Shown here: positions 8,297 through 17,718 of the stretch, in pieces
Layout of the letters: each line of letters opens with the position of its first letter
Position numbering within the stretch: position 1 is the stretch's first letter
DNA from: Cellulomonas carbonis
GTDB taxonomy: Bacteria > Actinomycetota > Actinomycetes > Actinomycetales > Cellulomonadaceae
DNA length: 64,000 bases
NCBI RefSeq assembly: GCF_014636275.1
Contig: NZ_BMEB01000002.1
Span: forward strand, 496,001-560,000
Direction: 5' to 3'
Position numbers and translations under genes: made by a program
The notes under the pieces: model-generated
Database searches by the model: none
Told to the model about the DNA's origin: nothing
The model's input: the letters and a program-made list of their open reading frames with translations, nothing else

Positions 8297-8769
8297 TGCC
8301 CACCTCGCACGGAGCGACGGCGCGGGAGGGCCGGTGTCCCGCGCCGAGCCTCCCGCGCCGCGCTTCCGTGCGGCGGCTCGCCGCGTCCGATCGCGGCGCG
8401 AGCTCGGTCGAGCTCGTCATGTACACGCCGGTGCTCATGCTCGTCACGTTCCTCACGGTCCAGTTCGGGCTCACGTGGCACGGCAACCACGTCGCCGGTG
8501 CCGTCGCGCGCGAGGCCGCCCGCGTCGCGCGGGCGGGTGAGGGCACACCCGCGGCGCTCGCCGACGCCGAGCGCCGCGGGATCGAGTTCGCAGCCGCGGT
8601 GGGCGGGAACGCGCTCACGGACGTGACCGTGGACGCGACGCCGCTGCCGGCGACGCAGGAGGTGCGGGTCACGGTCACGGGTCGCTCGGCCGAGATCGTC
8701 CGAGGCTTCGCGCCGCGCGTCTCGGTCAGCATCGAGGGCCCCGTCGAGACGTTCAGGCCCGACCTGTGA
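8296..8769 (+). CDS. TadE-family pseudopilin
   Basis: This 157-residue protein has a basic leader of about 38 residues, then RGASSVELVMYTPVLMLVTF, the TadE signature (G-A-x-x-(V/M)-E before a single membrane helix). An extracytoplasmic domain with alternating strands follows. TadE-like minor pilins cap or initiate Flp pili. ATG 8296 overlaps the previous stop (ATGA); a GTG at 8335 closer to the leader peptide is an alternative. The end overlaps the next gene by four bases. Confidence 0.85.
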   Translation: MPTSHGATAREGRCPAPSLPRRASVRRLAASDRGASSVELVMYTPVLMLVTFLTVQFGLTWHGNHVAGAVAREAARVARAGEGTPAALADAERRGIEFAAAVGGNALTDVTVDATPLPATQEVRVTVTGRSAEIVRGFAPRVSVSIEGPVETFRPDL

Positions 8770-9179
8770 GCCGCGTTCCCGACGGCGACCGCGGCTCGAT
8801 GGCGGTCGAGATCGTCGTCCTCGTCCCCGTCCTCGTCATGGTCATGATGCTCGTCGTCGCGTTCGGCCGGTACGTCTCGGCGGAGGGCGCCGCCGAGGCG
8901 GCCGCGCGCGAGGCGGTCCGGGCCGCGACCCTCGAGCGCGACCTCGCGAGCGCGTCGGCCGCTGCGCGCGGCACCGCGGCCGACGCCCTGCCGTCGACGG
9001 TGTCGTGCGACCCCGCGGTCCTGTCGGGGTCGTTCGTCGCCGGCGGCGTCGTCCGGGTCGACCTGACGTGCCGGGTGTCGTGGCACGATCTGGGGCTGAT
9101 CGGGCTCCGTGGTACGAGCCCGGTGTCGGCGAGCAGCTCCGCACCGCTCGACCAGTACCGCAGGACGGGGGGACCGTGA
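8766..9179 (+). CDS. TadE/TadF-family pseudopilin
   Basis: The protein has 137 residues and a short leader, DRGSMAVEIVVLVPVLVMVM, again with Glu just before a transmembrane helix. A periplasmic-type domain with two cysteines (VSCDPAV and VDLTCRV) may form a disulfide; the paired-cysteine arrangement is common in TadF-like proteins. GTG 8766 overlaps the upstream stop and the last four bases overlap the next start. It is a paralogue of the preceding gene in architecture, presumably a second minor pilin. Confidence 0.83.
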   Translation: MSRVPDGDRGSMAVEIVVLVPVLVMVMMLVVAFGRYVSAEGAAEAAAREAVRAATLERDLASASAAARGTAADALPSTVSCDPAVLSGSFVAGGVVRVDLTCRVSWHDLGLIGLRGTSPVSASSSAPLDQYRRTGGP

Positions 9180-9691
9180 CCGCACAGCACCGCCGCAGCG
9201 CGCGCCCCGTCGGGGGACGGCTCGTGGCGTCCGCCCACGCGTGCCGCCTCCGGACGGTCGCGCGCGGCGACGACGGCGCCGCGAGCGTCCTCGTCCTCGG
9301 GCTCGTCGTCGTCCTCATGGCGGTCGCCGGCCTCGTCGTCGACGGGGGACGCGCCGTGAACGCACGGGCCGCGCTGCTCGACGCCGCGGAGCAGGCGGCG
9401 CGCGCCGGCGCCAACCAGGTGGACATCGGGTCCCTGCGCTCGGGCGGGCAGGTGTCCATCGACCCGACCGCGGCGCGCCGCGCGGCGGAGGACTTCCTTG
9501 TGGCCCAGGGCCACGCACCCGCCGACATCGGCGTCGTCGCGACGGCGACCGAGGTCGAGGTCCACCTGCAGGGCGAGGTCGAGACGGCGCTGCTGTCCCT
9601 CGTCCTCATCGACTCGCTGGACGTCGAGGGCTCGGCCGTCGCGCGTGCGGCGGTCGGCATCACCGACGAGATCGGCACAGGAGCACCATGA
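9176..9691 (+). CDS. TadG-like pilus assembly protein (putative Flp pilus-assembly TadE/G domain)
   Basis: The protein has 171 residues. After a basic leader comes DDGAASVLVLGLVVVLMAVA, then GLVVDGGRAVNARAALLDAAEQAARAGANQV. This GxRAVNARAxLLDAAEQAARAGA block is the standard putative Flp pilus-assembly TadE/G-like segment seen in actinobacteria. It has one membrane helix and an external domain, and is far shorter than proteobacterial TadG, with no von Willebrand domain. GTG 9176 overlaps the upstream stop. The last four bases overlap the LysM/BTAD gene, so the pilus operon reads directly into the next locus. Confidence 0.83.
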   Translation: MTAQHRRSARPVGGRLVASAHACRLRTVARGDDGAASVLVLGLVVVLMAVAGLVVDGGRAVNARAALLDAAEQAARAGANQVDIGSLRSGGQVSIDPTAARRAAEDFLVAQGHAPADIGVVATATEVEVHLQGEVETALLSLVLIDSLDVEGSAVARAAVGITDEIGTGAP

Positions 9692-12558
9692 GCCGCAGCA
9701 CCCCGCCCACGGCGTCGACCGCCCCGCCCCGGACCGGCCCGGCCCGGTTCCAGACGGTCGAGCCCGCGCCGACCGGCTCGCACCTCGCGACGTCGATCGG
9801 GTCCGCCCTGCTGCTGCTCGTGCTCGTCGTCGGGGTGCCCGTCGGTCTCCTCCTGCTCGACGGGCCGCCCGCGGTGCCGACGCGTCTGCCCACGCGCGAG
9901 GACCTCATGGGCACGATCGGGCCCGAGCAGGTGCTCGCCGTCCTCGTCTGGGTCGTGTGGATCGCGTGGCTGCAGTTCACGTGGTGCGTCGTCGTCGAGC
10001 TGCGCAGCGCGCTGCGCGGCGTCGGGCTGCCCGGGCGGGTCCCGCTCGCGGGTCCGAGCCAGCGCTTCGCCCGGACCCTCGTCGCGTCCGTCCTCCTGCT
10101 CGCGACGGCCGCGGGGCCCGCGACCGCGCTGAGCGCGCCGACGCACCTGCCCGAGCCGGCGCCCGCGTCGGTCTCCGCCTCGGCCACGTCCGAGGCCGTC
10201 GGCGAGCAGGGGTCCGCTCTCGGGTCCGCTGCGGGGTCCGCCGTCGTGTCCGCGCCCGTCGAGCAGGCCGGGTCGGTCGAGTACCGCCTGGGCGACATCG
10301 TGCTCGACCCGGACGAGGGCGCCGAGCTCGTCGGCAAGAAGGTCACGGTCGTCTCGCCGCCCGAGGGGCGGTACCACGACAACCTCTGGGACATCGCCGA
10401 GCGTGAGCTCGGCGACGGTCGGCGCTACCAGGAGGTCTTCGAGCTCAACAAGGGCCGCGACCAGCCCGACGGCCAGGAGCTGACGCTCGCGCGCCTCATC
10501 CAGCCGGGCTGGCTGCTCGTCATGCCCGAGGACGCGGCCGGCGCCCAGCGCGTCGTCGCCGTCAGCACGCCGGCCCCCGTCCAGGAGGCGCCGCCGGTCC
10601 AGGAGGCGCCGCCCGCGCAGGACGGCGGTGCGGCCGACACCGCCGCCGACGTGGGTGCAGGGACGGACGCGGGCGCGGCCGACGACCTCGTCGGCGGCCT
10701 GAGCGGCTCGCAGCTCGTCGGCGTCGGGCTCCTCGCGGCGGGCGTCCTCGCGCTCGTCGAGCAGGTCCGGCGCCGCCGCCGCACCCCCGAGCCGTCGGAC
10801 GACGCGGTCGAGGCCGAGGTCGCGCTGCGGGTCGGCGCGACGCCGGGCCGCGTGGACCTGCTCGACCGCGGGCTGCGCCAGCTCGCCGACGCGCTGCGCA
10901 CGGCCGGCCGCGACCTGCCCGGTGCGTACGGCGCGGTCGTCGACGACACGCGCCTCACGCTGCTCCTCTCGCCTCCCGACCCCGACGCGCCGGGCGCGTG
11001 GACGGCCGAGCGCGACGGCGCCGCCTGGACGCTCGCGGCGGGCGACCTCGGCCGCGCGCGCGGCGGTCCCGCACCCTTCCCGGGGCTCGTCTCCGTGGGC
11101 CGTGACGACGACGGCGCCGACGTCCTGCTCGACCTCGAGGCCGCGCAGGGACCCGTCGCGGTGACGGGCGACCCCGCCGTCGCACGTGAGGTCGCGACGG
11201 CGGTCGCGGCCGAGCTCGCGACCAACCGCTGGAGCGACGGCCTGCGGGTCACCGGGCTCGACCTGCCCGAGCTGCTCACCGCGCTCCGGCCCGAGCGGTA
11301 CCGCTCGGTGGCCGACGTCGGCGCGGTCCTGCCGACGCTACGCGGCCGCCGCGTCGACGCGCTGGGCACGAGCGTGCTCAGCGGCCGGCTGCGCGGCGCC
11401 GGGTCCGCGGCGTGGGTCCCCGAGTACGCGGTGCTCGGCTCACCCCTCGCGGCGGACGGCGACGCGTCCCGTGCGCTCGTCGAGGCGGCGTCCGCGGACC
11501 AGCGGTCCCCGCTCGGCGTCGTCGCGGTCGGCTCCCTCCCCGGTGCGCGGTGGGAGCTCGTGGTCGACGCGGAGGGCGGGCTCGAGGTGCCCGTGCTCGG
11601 CGTCGTCGTGCGGGCCAACCGCCTCGCCGCGCGCGACGTCGCCCTGCTGGCCGAGCTCGTCGCACCCGAGCCCGAGCCCGACGGGCCGCTCGACCTCGAA
11701 CGGATCGCGCTCGAGCACGAGTACACGGGGGAGCGGCCGCCGGTCGACCCGCCGGACCGCCCGCTCGACCTCGGCTCGCTCGAGGCGGCGCCCGTCCGGG
11801 TCACGATCCTCGGTGCGCCGCGCGTCCACGCGCCGGGCGTCGTGGACGAGGACCGACGAGCCCTCGTCACCGAGCTCGTCGTCCACCTCGCGCTGCACCC
11901 CGCGGGCGTCCACCCGACGGTCCTCGCGGGCGCGCTCTGGCCGCGCGGTGTCACCGCCGCCGTCCGCGACGCGACGATCGACCGTGCGGCGACGTGGCTC
12001 GGCCCCGACCCGGACGGCCGCCCCGTGCTCGAGCGGCTCGCCGACGGGCGGCTGCGGCTGGGCGCCGGCGCCGTCCTGGACTGGGACGTCGTGCGGTCGC
12101 TGCTCGCGCGGTCGCGCGGCGGGACGCCCGCGCAGGAGCGCGCCGACCTCGCCGCGGTGCTCCGGCTCGCTCAGGGCGGCGTCCTCGCCGAGCGTCCGGC
12201 GGGACGCTACGCGTGGCTCGCGCGCGTCCGGCTCGAGCGCGCGGCGCGGTCCCTGCTCGTCGACGCCGCGCACCGCCTCGTCGTCCTGTGCTGGAACGAC
12301 GACGACCCGGGCGCGGCCCGCGAGGCCGCCTGGTCGGGCCTGCGCGTCGCGCCGCTCGAGGAGCTCCTCTGGCGCGACCTGCTCCGCGCGACCATGGCGA
12401 CCGGCGGCCCGGACGCGGTGCGTGACGTCGCGGCCGACGTCGAGGCGACGCTGCACGCGTCGGGCGTCCCGTCGGTCTCCGCGCCGACGGCGGCGCTGCT
12501 CGAGGAGCTGCTCCCGTCCGGCTCGAGCGGCGGCACGACGCTCCCCGGCTCCGCCTGA
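9688..12558 (+). CDS. Membrane protein with LysM and C-terminal BTAD-like domain
   Basis: This protein has 956 residues. Two membrane helices lie near residues 36-59 and 83-106 and a third near 130-150. A LysM-like module follows at about 228-290 (HDNLWDIAERELGDGRRYQE, then VFELNKGR and LIQPGWLLVMP). An Ala/Pro linker leads to another helix near 340-360 (LVGVGLLAAGVLALVEQV). A long middle region and a C-terminal BTAD-type helical repeat region follow (about 704-950, starting RVTILGAPRVHAPGV). BTAD regions usually sit in SARP-type transcriptional activators. Here the helix-turn-helix-like part and BTAD are tethered to the membrane, so it may be a membrane-bound sensor or scaffold. It couples the Tad operon (4-base overlap) to the EssC-like gene 8 bases downstream. 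Confidence 0.8.
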   Translation: MSRSTPPTASTAPPRTGPARFQTVEPAPTGSHLATSIGSALLLLVLVVGVPVGLLLLDGPPAVPTRLPTREDLMGTIGPEQVLAVLVWVVWIAWLQFTWCVVVELRSALRGVGLPGRVPLAGPSQRFARTLVASVLLLATAAGPATALSAPTHLPEPAPASVSASATSEAVGEQGSALGSAAGSAVVSAPVEQAGSVEYRLGDIVLDPDEGAELVGKKVTVVSPPEGRYHDNLWDIAERELGDGRRYQEVFELNKGRDQPDGQELTLARLIQPGWLLVMPEDAAGAQRVVAVSTPAPVQEAPPVQEAPPAQDGGAADTAADVGAGTDAGAADDLVGGLSGSQLVGVGLLAAGVLALVEQVRRRRRTPEPSDDAVEAEVALRVGATPGRVDLLDRGLRQLADALRTAGRDLPGAYGAVVDDTRLTLLLSPPDPDAPGAWTAERDGAAWTLAAGDLGRARGGPAPFPGLVSVGRDDDGADVLLDLEAAQGPVAVTGDPAVAREVATAVAAELATNRWSDGLRVTGLDLPELLTALRPERYRSVADVGAVLPTLRGRRVDALGTSVLSGRLRGAGSAAWVPEYAVLGSPLAADGDASRALVEAASADQRSPLGVVAVGSLPGARWELVVDAEGGLEVPVLGVVVRANRLAARDVALLAELVAPEPEPDGPLDLERIALEHEYTGERPPVDPPDRPLDLGSLEAAPVRVTILGAPRVHAPGVVDEDRRALVTELVVHLALHPAGVHPTVLAGALWPRGVTAAVRDATIDRAATWLGPDPDGRPVLERLADGRLRLGAGAVLDWDVVRSLLARSRGGTPAQERADLAAVLRLAQGGVLAERPAGRYAWLARVRLERAARSLLVDAAHRLVVLCWNDDDPGAAREAAWSGLRVAPLEELLWRDLLRATMATGGPDAVRDVAADVEATLHASGVPSVSAPTAALLEELLPSGSSGGTTLPGSA

Positions 12559-12566
12559 CGGCGGCC

Positions 12567-15500
12567 ATGCGCCTCTACCTCAGCGCGGCCCGCTCACCCG
12601 ACGGCGACCTCGTCGACCTCGCGGTCGACTGCGACGAGGACGCGACCGTCGGGGACGTGGCCCTGCGGCTCGAGCGCGAGCTGGGTGGGCCCCGTGCGTC
12701 CGGCGGGGTGGGTACGGGCGCTGCGGCGCCGCGGGGCCTCGTGCGCGACACCGGTCGTCGCCTCGGCGTCGTCGTCGACCTGCCGGACGAGCCCCCAGGA
12801 CCGGCAGGGTCCGCAGGTTCCTCAGACCGCTCGGCGGGCCGGTGGCCGGGGGCCGTCCCCGGCGGGCCGTCCGCGACCGACGTCCTCGTCGGCGACCCGC
12901 CCGAGCTCGTCGTCGGCGCGCTCGTCCTCGACCCCGCCCAGCCGGTCGCGTCGAGCCCGCTGCGCAACGGCGCGGTCGTCGGCGTGGGTGGTCCGCTCGA
13001 CGTGAGCCTCGCCGAGCCGTCGGGTGCCGTGGAGCTGCGCGTCGTCTCCGGCCCGGGTGCGGGGGCCGTGCGCCGGCTCGGGCCGGGGCGGCACCGCGTG
13101 GGCCCCGGGCCCGGCAGCTCGCTGCGGACCGGGGCGGGTCCGCGCGTCGAGCTCGAGGTCCGGCCGGACGGTGCGGTGACGGTGCGCCCGCTCGACGGGG
13201 ACCTCGAGGACGCCGACCCCCCGGTGCGCGTCTCGCCGCTCACCGGGCCGATCGTCGTGCCGCGCCGAGGCGACGGCGACGTCCCGTCCGAGACCCGCGG
13301 GCGTCGTCGTCGGCGTCATCGGCGTCGCGGACCCGAGCCGTCCGCGATGCCCGACCACGTGACGGTCGACCCCGACGAGCCGCGCGCGCCGGTCGAGCTC
13401 GACCGGACGCGCCTCACCGGGGCCGAGACGTGGGAGCCCGGCGTCCCGCTCACGGTGGGGGAGTGCGTGCTCGAGCACGGCGTGCCCCGGCCGCCGGACG
13501 CGTCGCTGAGCCCGAGCCCGGGCGGCGCGACGATGGACTACAACCGGCCGCCGCGCCTCCTCCCCGCGCCGCGGCTCACGGAGTTCGTGCTCCCGAAGGA
13601 GCCCACCGCGCCGGCGCGGCAGCCGATCCCCGTGCTCGTCATGATCGCGCCGATGGTCATGGGCCTCGGCATGTTCCTCGTGACGCAGCGGCTCTACACC
13701 CTGATCTTCATCGCCCTGTCGCCGCTGCTCATGCTCGCGAACTGGTGGCACGGCCGCCGGACGCAGCGGTCGCGGCACGTCGAGCAGGCGGCGGAGTACG
13801 CGGCCAAGCGGGCGCGCGTCGAGCAGGCCGCGTTCGAGGCGCTCATGGTCGAGCGCCGCGCGCGCCGCGACGAGGCGCCCGACCCGGCCGAGGTGCTGCT
13901 CCAGGCGACCGGACCGCGTGCGCGGCTGTGGGAGCGGCGGACCACCGACCCCGACTGGCTCCTCGTCCGGGTCGGCACCGCCGACCTGCCGAGCGAGGTC
14001 GTCCTGACCGACCCCGCACGCGACAAGCACCAGGGCGCGCTCACGTGGACCGCGCCCGACGTCCCGGTGACGGTCCGGCTCGCCGAGGCGGGCGTCACGG
14101 GCGTCGCGGGCCGCGACGGGCTCGCGCAGCAGGTCGCCTCGTGGGTCGTCGCCCAGGTCGCCGCGCTGCACAGCCCCGCCGACGTGCGGCTCGCCGTCCT
14201 GACGCACGGCGGCGAGGCAGCCACGTGGTCGTGGGTGCGGTGGCTCCCGCACCTGCGCGCGGGCGAGGGCTCGGGCCCGCTGGCCGTCGTCGGGACCGAC
14301 GCCGAGACGACCGCGCGCCGCGTCGCCGACCTGGCCGCGGTGCTCGACGCGCGCCGCGAGGCCGCGTCGGGGGGCAGGGGCGTCGCGTTCGAGCCGCTGC
14401 TCGTCGTGCTCGACGGCGCCCGGGCGCTGCGCCTGCTCCCCGGCATGGTCCCGCTGCTGCGCGAGGGCCCGGCCCACCAGATGTACTTCCTGTGCCTCGA
14501 CGACGACGTGACGCTCCTGCCCGAGGAGTGCCGCGCCGTGGTGAGCCGCGTGCACGGCGCGCTGCGGGTGCAGCACACGGGCCGGCCCACGGTCGACGCG
14601 GTCCGCGCGGACCTGGTCGAGCCCGCCTGGTTCGAGCGCCTCGCACGCGCGCTCGCGCCCGTGCACGACGTGAGCAGCGTCGCCGAGGCGTCGACCGTCC
14701 CGAACCAGAGCCGCCTGCTGTCGGTGCTCCGGCTCGACCCGCCGACGCCCGAGCGCGTCGCCGCGGGGTGGTCAGCGGGCGGCCGCACGACGACGGCCGT
14801 GATCGGCGAGGGTGCCGACGGGCCGTTCGCGATCGACCTGCGGACGGACGGGCCGCACGGGCTCGTCGCCGGCACGACCGGATCCGGCAAGTCCGAGCTG
14901 CTCCAGACGATCATCGCGTCGCTCGCGGTCGGCAACCGGCCCGACGAGATGACGTTCGTGCTCGTCGACTACAAGGGCGGCGCGGCGTTCAAGGACTGCG
15001 CGCACCTGCCCCACACCGTCGGCATGGTCACGGACCTCGACGGCCACCTCACGACGCGCGCGCTCGAGTCGCTGGGTGCCGAGCTGCGCCGCCGCGAGCA
15101 CCAGCTGGCGGACGCGGGCGCGAAGGACATCGAGGACTACCTCGCCGGGCGCGGCCCCGGGGACCCGCCGATGCCGCGCCTGCTCATCGTCATCGACGAG
15201 TTCGCGGCGCTCGTCGCGGAGCTGCCGGACTTCGTCACGGGTCTCGTCGACATCGCCCGGCGCGGCCGGTCGCTCGGCGTGCACCTCATCCTCGCGACGC
15301 AGCGTCCCGCCGGCGTCGTCAGCGCCGAGATCAAGTCGAACACCAACCTCCGGATCGCGCTGCGCGTGACCGACCCGGGCGACAGCCAGGACGTCGTCGA
15401 GTCCGACGTCGCGGCGCACATCGCGCCGTCGAACCCGGGCCGTGCGTACGCGCGCCTGGGGCACTCGCAGCTCATGCTCTTCCAGTCCGCGCGCGTGGGC

Positions 15501-17291
15501 GGGCGGCCGCGCGCCGAGGGCGGGACCGCCACGGTCGCCGCACGCGTCCTCGACTGGTCCACGCTCGGCACCGCGGCCCCCGCGCCCGTGGCCCGCGCGG
15601 ACGACGACGTCAGCACGCCGACGGACCTCGCGCTGCTGGTCCGCGCCGTGACCGGGGCCACCGAGTCGGTCGGCGTCGAGCGCTCGCCGAGCCCGTGGCT
15701 GCCCGCTCTGCCGGAGGTCGTGGTGCTCGCCGACCACCTCGTCGTGACCGAGCGGACCGTCGGCGTCGTGCCGCCCGTCCCGCTGGGCCTCGGCGACCTG
15801 CCCGCGCTCCAGCGCCAGGAGACGCTCACGTGGGACCTCGTGGGCGGTTCGCACCTCGCGGTGGCGGGCCAGTCGCGGTCCGGTCGGTCGAGTGCGCTGC
15901 GCCTCGTCGCCGCGGGGATCGCCGCGCAGACGTCGCCGCGCGACGTGCACGTGTACGGCATCGACTGCGGCAACGGGGCGCTGCTCCCGCTCGTCGCGAT
16001 GCCCCACGTCGGTGCCGTCGTGACGCGCGACCAGCCCGACCGCGTGCGTCGCCTGCTCGCGATGCTCGGCGCCGAGGTCGCGCGCCGTCAGCAGCTGCTC
16101 GCGGCCGGCGCGTTCGCGGACGTCGGCGAGCAGCGCGCGGCCGCGGCGCCCGACGACCGCCTCCCGTACGTGGTGCTCGCGCTCGACCGGTGGGAGGGGT
16201 TCGTCGCGGCGTTCGAGCAGTCGGACGGCGGGCAGATGCTCGACCAGCTGCTCACGCTCCTGCGCGAGGGGCAGGCCGTGGGCCTGCGGGCGGTCCTCAC
16301 GGGTGACCGGACCATGCTCGTCGGCCGCATGGGCGCCGCCCTGGAGGACCGCCTGCTCCTGCGCATGCCGTCCCCGGACGACTACTCCTACGTCGGCATG
16401 CGGCAGAAGGACGTGCCGACGCGCATGCCCGCGGGGCGCGCGTTCCGCAGCGGCGAGCACGCGACCGAGGTGCAGCTCGCGCTGCTCACCGACGACGCCT
16501 CGGGCACCGCGCAGGTCGCCGCGCTCCAGCGGCTCGCCGCCGAGGCCACCGCGCGCGCGGGGCGGCTCCCGCGCTCGCTGCGGCCACGCCGCGTCGACGA
16601 GCTGCCCGTCGTCCTCGACTGGGCCCAGGCGGTCGCGCTGCGCGAGGAGCCCGCGGCGCGCACCGAGCTGCTCGTCGGCGTCGGCGGGGACACGCTCGGC
16701 GTCCGCTCGCTCGACGTCGACGTCGACGGTCCCGGGTTCCTCGTCGTCGGGCCGCAGCGGTCGGGACGCAGCACCGCGCTCCTCGCGACCGCGCGCGACG
16801 CGCTCGCGCGGGGGTGGAAGGTCGCCGTCGTCGCGCCGCGGCGGAGCCCCCTGCGCGAGCTCGCCACGACGGGCGGGCGCGGGGTCACGGCGGTGCTGAC
16901 GGCCGACGACGCCCCCGACGCTCTGCGCGCCGCGCTCGACGTGCGCGGGCCGCGCCTGCTCGTGGTCGACGACTTCGAGGTGCTCGGCGGTGAGCACCCC
17001 CTCAGCGCCGTCGCGGAGGAGTACTACAAGGGCATCCGGGACACCGGCGACGCGCTCGCCGTCGCGTGCGGCGTGGACGAGGTGACCGGCATGTACCGCG
17101 GCGTGACGGCGACGCTGCGCAAGGCCCGCACGGGCCTCCTGCTCGCGCCGCGCTCGTCGGCCGACGGGGACGTCTTCACGGCCAGGCTCCCGCGATCCGT
17201 CGGCGGGGCGGTGCCGCAGGGACGCGGCATCCTCGTGCGGGCCGGCTCGTGGGAGTGGGTCCAGGTCCCGATGACGACCCCGACGGACTGA
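12567..17291 (+). CDS. essC: Type VII secretion EssC-like FtsK/SpoIIIE ATPase
   Basis: This protein has 1574 residues. The N-terminus (MRLYLSAARSPDGDLVDLAV) looks like a ubiquitin/YukD-like beta-grasp domain. An FHA-like segment follows (GPGAGAVRRLGPGRHRVG, about 155-215). Two adjacent membrane helices lie near residues 352-395 (IPVLVMIAPMVMGLGMFLV and the next). Three FtsK/SpoIIIE ATPase domains come next. The first has an intact P-loop, AGTTGSGKS, at about 768-776, with Walker B LLIVIDEF. The second (AGQSRSGRSS, about 1100) and third (GPQRSGRSTA, about 1396) have Arg in place of the P-loop Lys. One competent and two degenerate sites is the rule for EccC/EssC, the motor that recognises WXG100 substrates. 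No eccB, eccD, eccE or mycosin gene is nearby. The start is ATG 12567. Confidence 0.88.
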   Translation: MRLYLSAARSPDGDLVDLAVDCDEDATVGDVALRLERELGGPRASGGVGTGAAAPRGLVRDTGRRLGVVVDLPDEPPGPAGSAGSSDRSAGRWPGAVPGGPSATDVLVGDPPELVVGALVLDPAQPVASSPLRNGAVVGVGGPLDVSLAEPSGAVELRVVSGPGAGAVRRLGPGRHRVGPGPGSSLRTGAGPRVELEVRPDGAVTVRPLDGDLEDADPPVRVSPLTGPIVVPRRGDGDVPSETRGRRRRRHRRRGPEPSAMPDHVTVDPDEPRAPVELDRTRLTGAETWEPGVPLTVGECVLEHGVPRPPDASLSPSPGGATMDYNRPPRLLPAPRLTEFVLPKEPTAPARQPIPVLVMIAPMVMGLGMFLVTQRLYTLIFIALSPLLMLANWWHGRRTQRSRHVEQAAEYAAKRARVEQAAFEALMVERRARRDEAPDPAEVLLQATGPRARLWERRTTDPDWLLVRVGTADLPSEVVLTDPARDKHQGALTWTAPDVPVTVRLAEAGVTGVAGRDGLAQQVASWVVAQVAALHSPADVRLAVLTHGGEAATWSWVRWLPHLRAGEGSGPLAVVGTDAETTARRVADLAAVLDARREAASGGRGVAFEPLLVVLDGARALRLLPGMVPLLREGPAHQMYFLCLDDDVTLLPEECRAVVSRVHGALRVQHTGRPTVDAVRADLVEPAWFERLARALAPVHDVSSVAEASTVPNQSRLLSVLRLDPPTPERVAAGWSAGGRTTTAVIGEGADGPFAIDLRTDGPHGLVAGTTGSGKSELLQTIIASLAVGNRPDEMTFVLVDYKGGAAFKDCAHLPHTVGMVTDLDGHLTTRALESLGAELRRREHQLADAGAKDIEDYLAGRGPGDPPMPRLLIVIDEFAALVAELPDFVTGLVDIARRGRSLGVHLILATQRPAGVVSAEIKSNTNLRIALRVTDPGDSQDVVESDVAAHIAPSNPGRAYARLGHSQLMLFQSARVGGRPRAEGGTATVAARVLDWSTLGTAAPAPVARADDDVSTPTDLALLVRAVTGATESVGVERSPSPWLPALPEVVVLADHLVVTERTVGVVPPVPLGLGDLPALQRQETLTWDLVGGSHLAVAGQSRSGRSSALRLVAAGIAAQTSPRDVHVYGIDCGNGALLPLVAMPHVGAVVTRDQPDRVRRLLAMLGAEVARRQQLLAAGAFADVGEQRAAAAPDDRLPYVVLALDRWEGFVAAFEQSDGGQMLDQLLTLLREGQAVGLRAVLTGDRTMLVGRMGAALEDRLLLRMPSPDDYSYVGMRQKDVPTRMPAGRAFRSGEHATEVQLALLTDDASGTAQVAALQRLAAEATARAGRLPRSLRPRRVDELPVVLDWAQAVALREEPAARTELLVGVGGDTLGVRSLDVDVDGPGFLVVGPQRSGRSTALLATARDALARGWKVAVVAPRRSPLRELATTGGRGVTAVLTADDAPDALRAALDVRGPRLLVVDDFEVLGGEHPLSAVAEEYYKGIRDTGDALAVACGVDEVTGMYRGVTATLRKARTGLLLAPRSSADGDVFTARLPRSVGGAVPQGRGILVRAGSWEWVQVPMTTPTD

Positions 17292-17336
17292 GCGCGACAG
17301 GCGGACGGGGGGCCGTCGAGCGGCCCCGGACGGACG

Positions 17337-17371
17337 GGTGGCCCCGGGCCGTCGTGCGGTCCGGGGCCACC
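17337..17371. terminator. Bidirectional hairpin between convergent genes
   Basis: GGTGGCCCCGG at 17337-17347 pairs with CCGGGGCCACC at 17361-17371 (11-bp stem, 13-base loop). It lies between the ends of the EssC-like gene on the plus strand and the WXG100-like gene on the minus strand, so it can serve both. Confidence 0.7.
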
Positions 17372-17421
17372 GTGCGTCGAGGGCCGCGGCTCAGGTCCGC
17401 CGGCCCGTCGTCACGTCCGCG

Positions 17422-17718
17422 TCAGAGCGGCGAGACCGGCGCCAGGTTCGGGGCGTCGTTCACGCCGTTGACGGCGGCGTTGTTGTTGTGGTTGTTGGCG
17501 ACGTCCGTGGCGGCCGCGGCGAGGGTCTCCTCGAACTTCTGCAGGTGCGGGCGGAACTGCTCCCACGCTGCACGGAACGCCTCGGCGTTCGGCGTCTCCC
17601 ACACGGCGTTGCCGAGGTCGCGGTCCGTGGACGTGCGGATCTCGTACGCGTTCGTGACGTTGTTCTTGAGCGTCGTGTAGAGCGCCTCGAGGGTGCTGAG
17701 CTCGGCGGTCAGAGCCAT
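17422..17718 (-). CDS. WXG100/ESAT-6-like secreted protein
   Basis: This 98-residue protein is mostly helical. The centre reads DLGNAVWETPNAEAFRAAWE, then QFRPHLQKFEETLAAAATDVA, which matches WXG100 proteins: helix, turn with Trp, helix with a following W and a long amphipathic helix. The exact W-x-G is replaced by W-E-T-P-N. The tail is Asn/Ala-rich. WXG100 proteins form helical-hairpin dimers exported by EccC/EssC motors. It lies convergent to the EssC-like gene and divergent from the next operon, with a TCTCCT complement (AGGAGA) just upstream of its ATG. It is the most probable substrate of the adjacent motor. Confidence 0.8.
   Translation of the reverse strand: MALTAELSTLEALYTTLKNNVTNAYEIRTSTDRDLGNAVWETPNAEAFRAAWEQFRPHLQKFEETLAAAATDVANNHNNNAAVNGVNDAPNLAPVSPL

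Noticed and set aside
9109..9687. Extended N-terminus for the LysM/BTAD protein
   Set aside because: The upstream 193 codons overlap the TadG-like gene in another frame and are Arg-rich; ATG 9688 overlaps the previous stop as in the rest of the operon.
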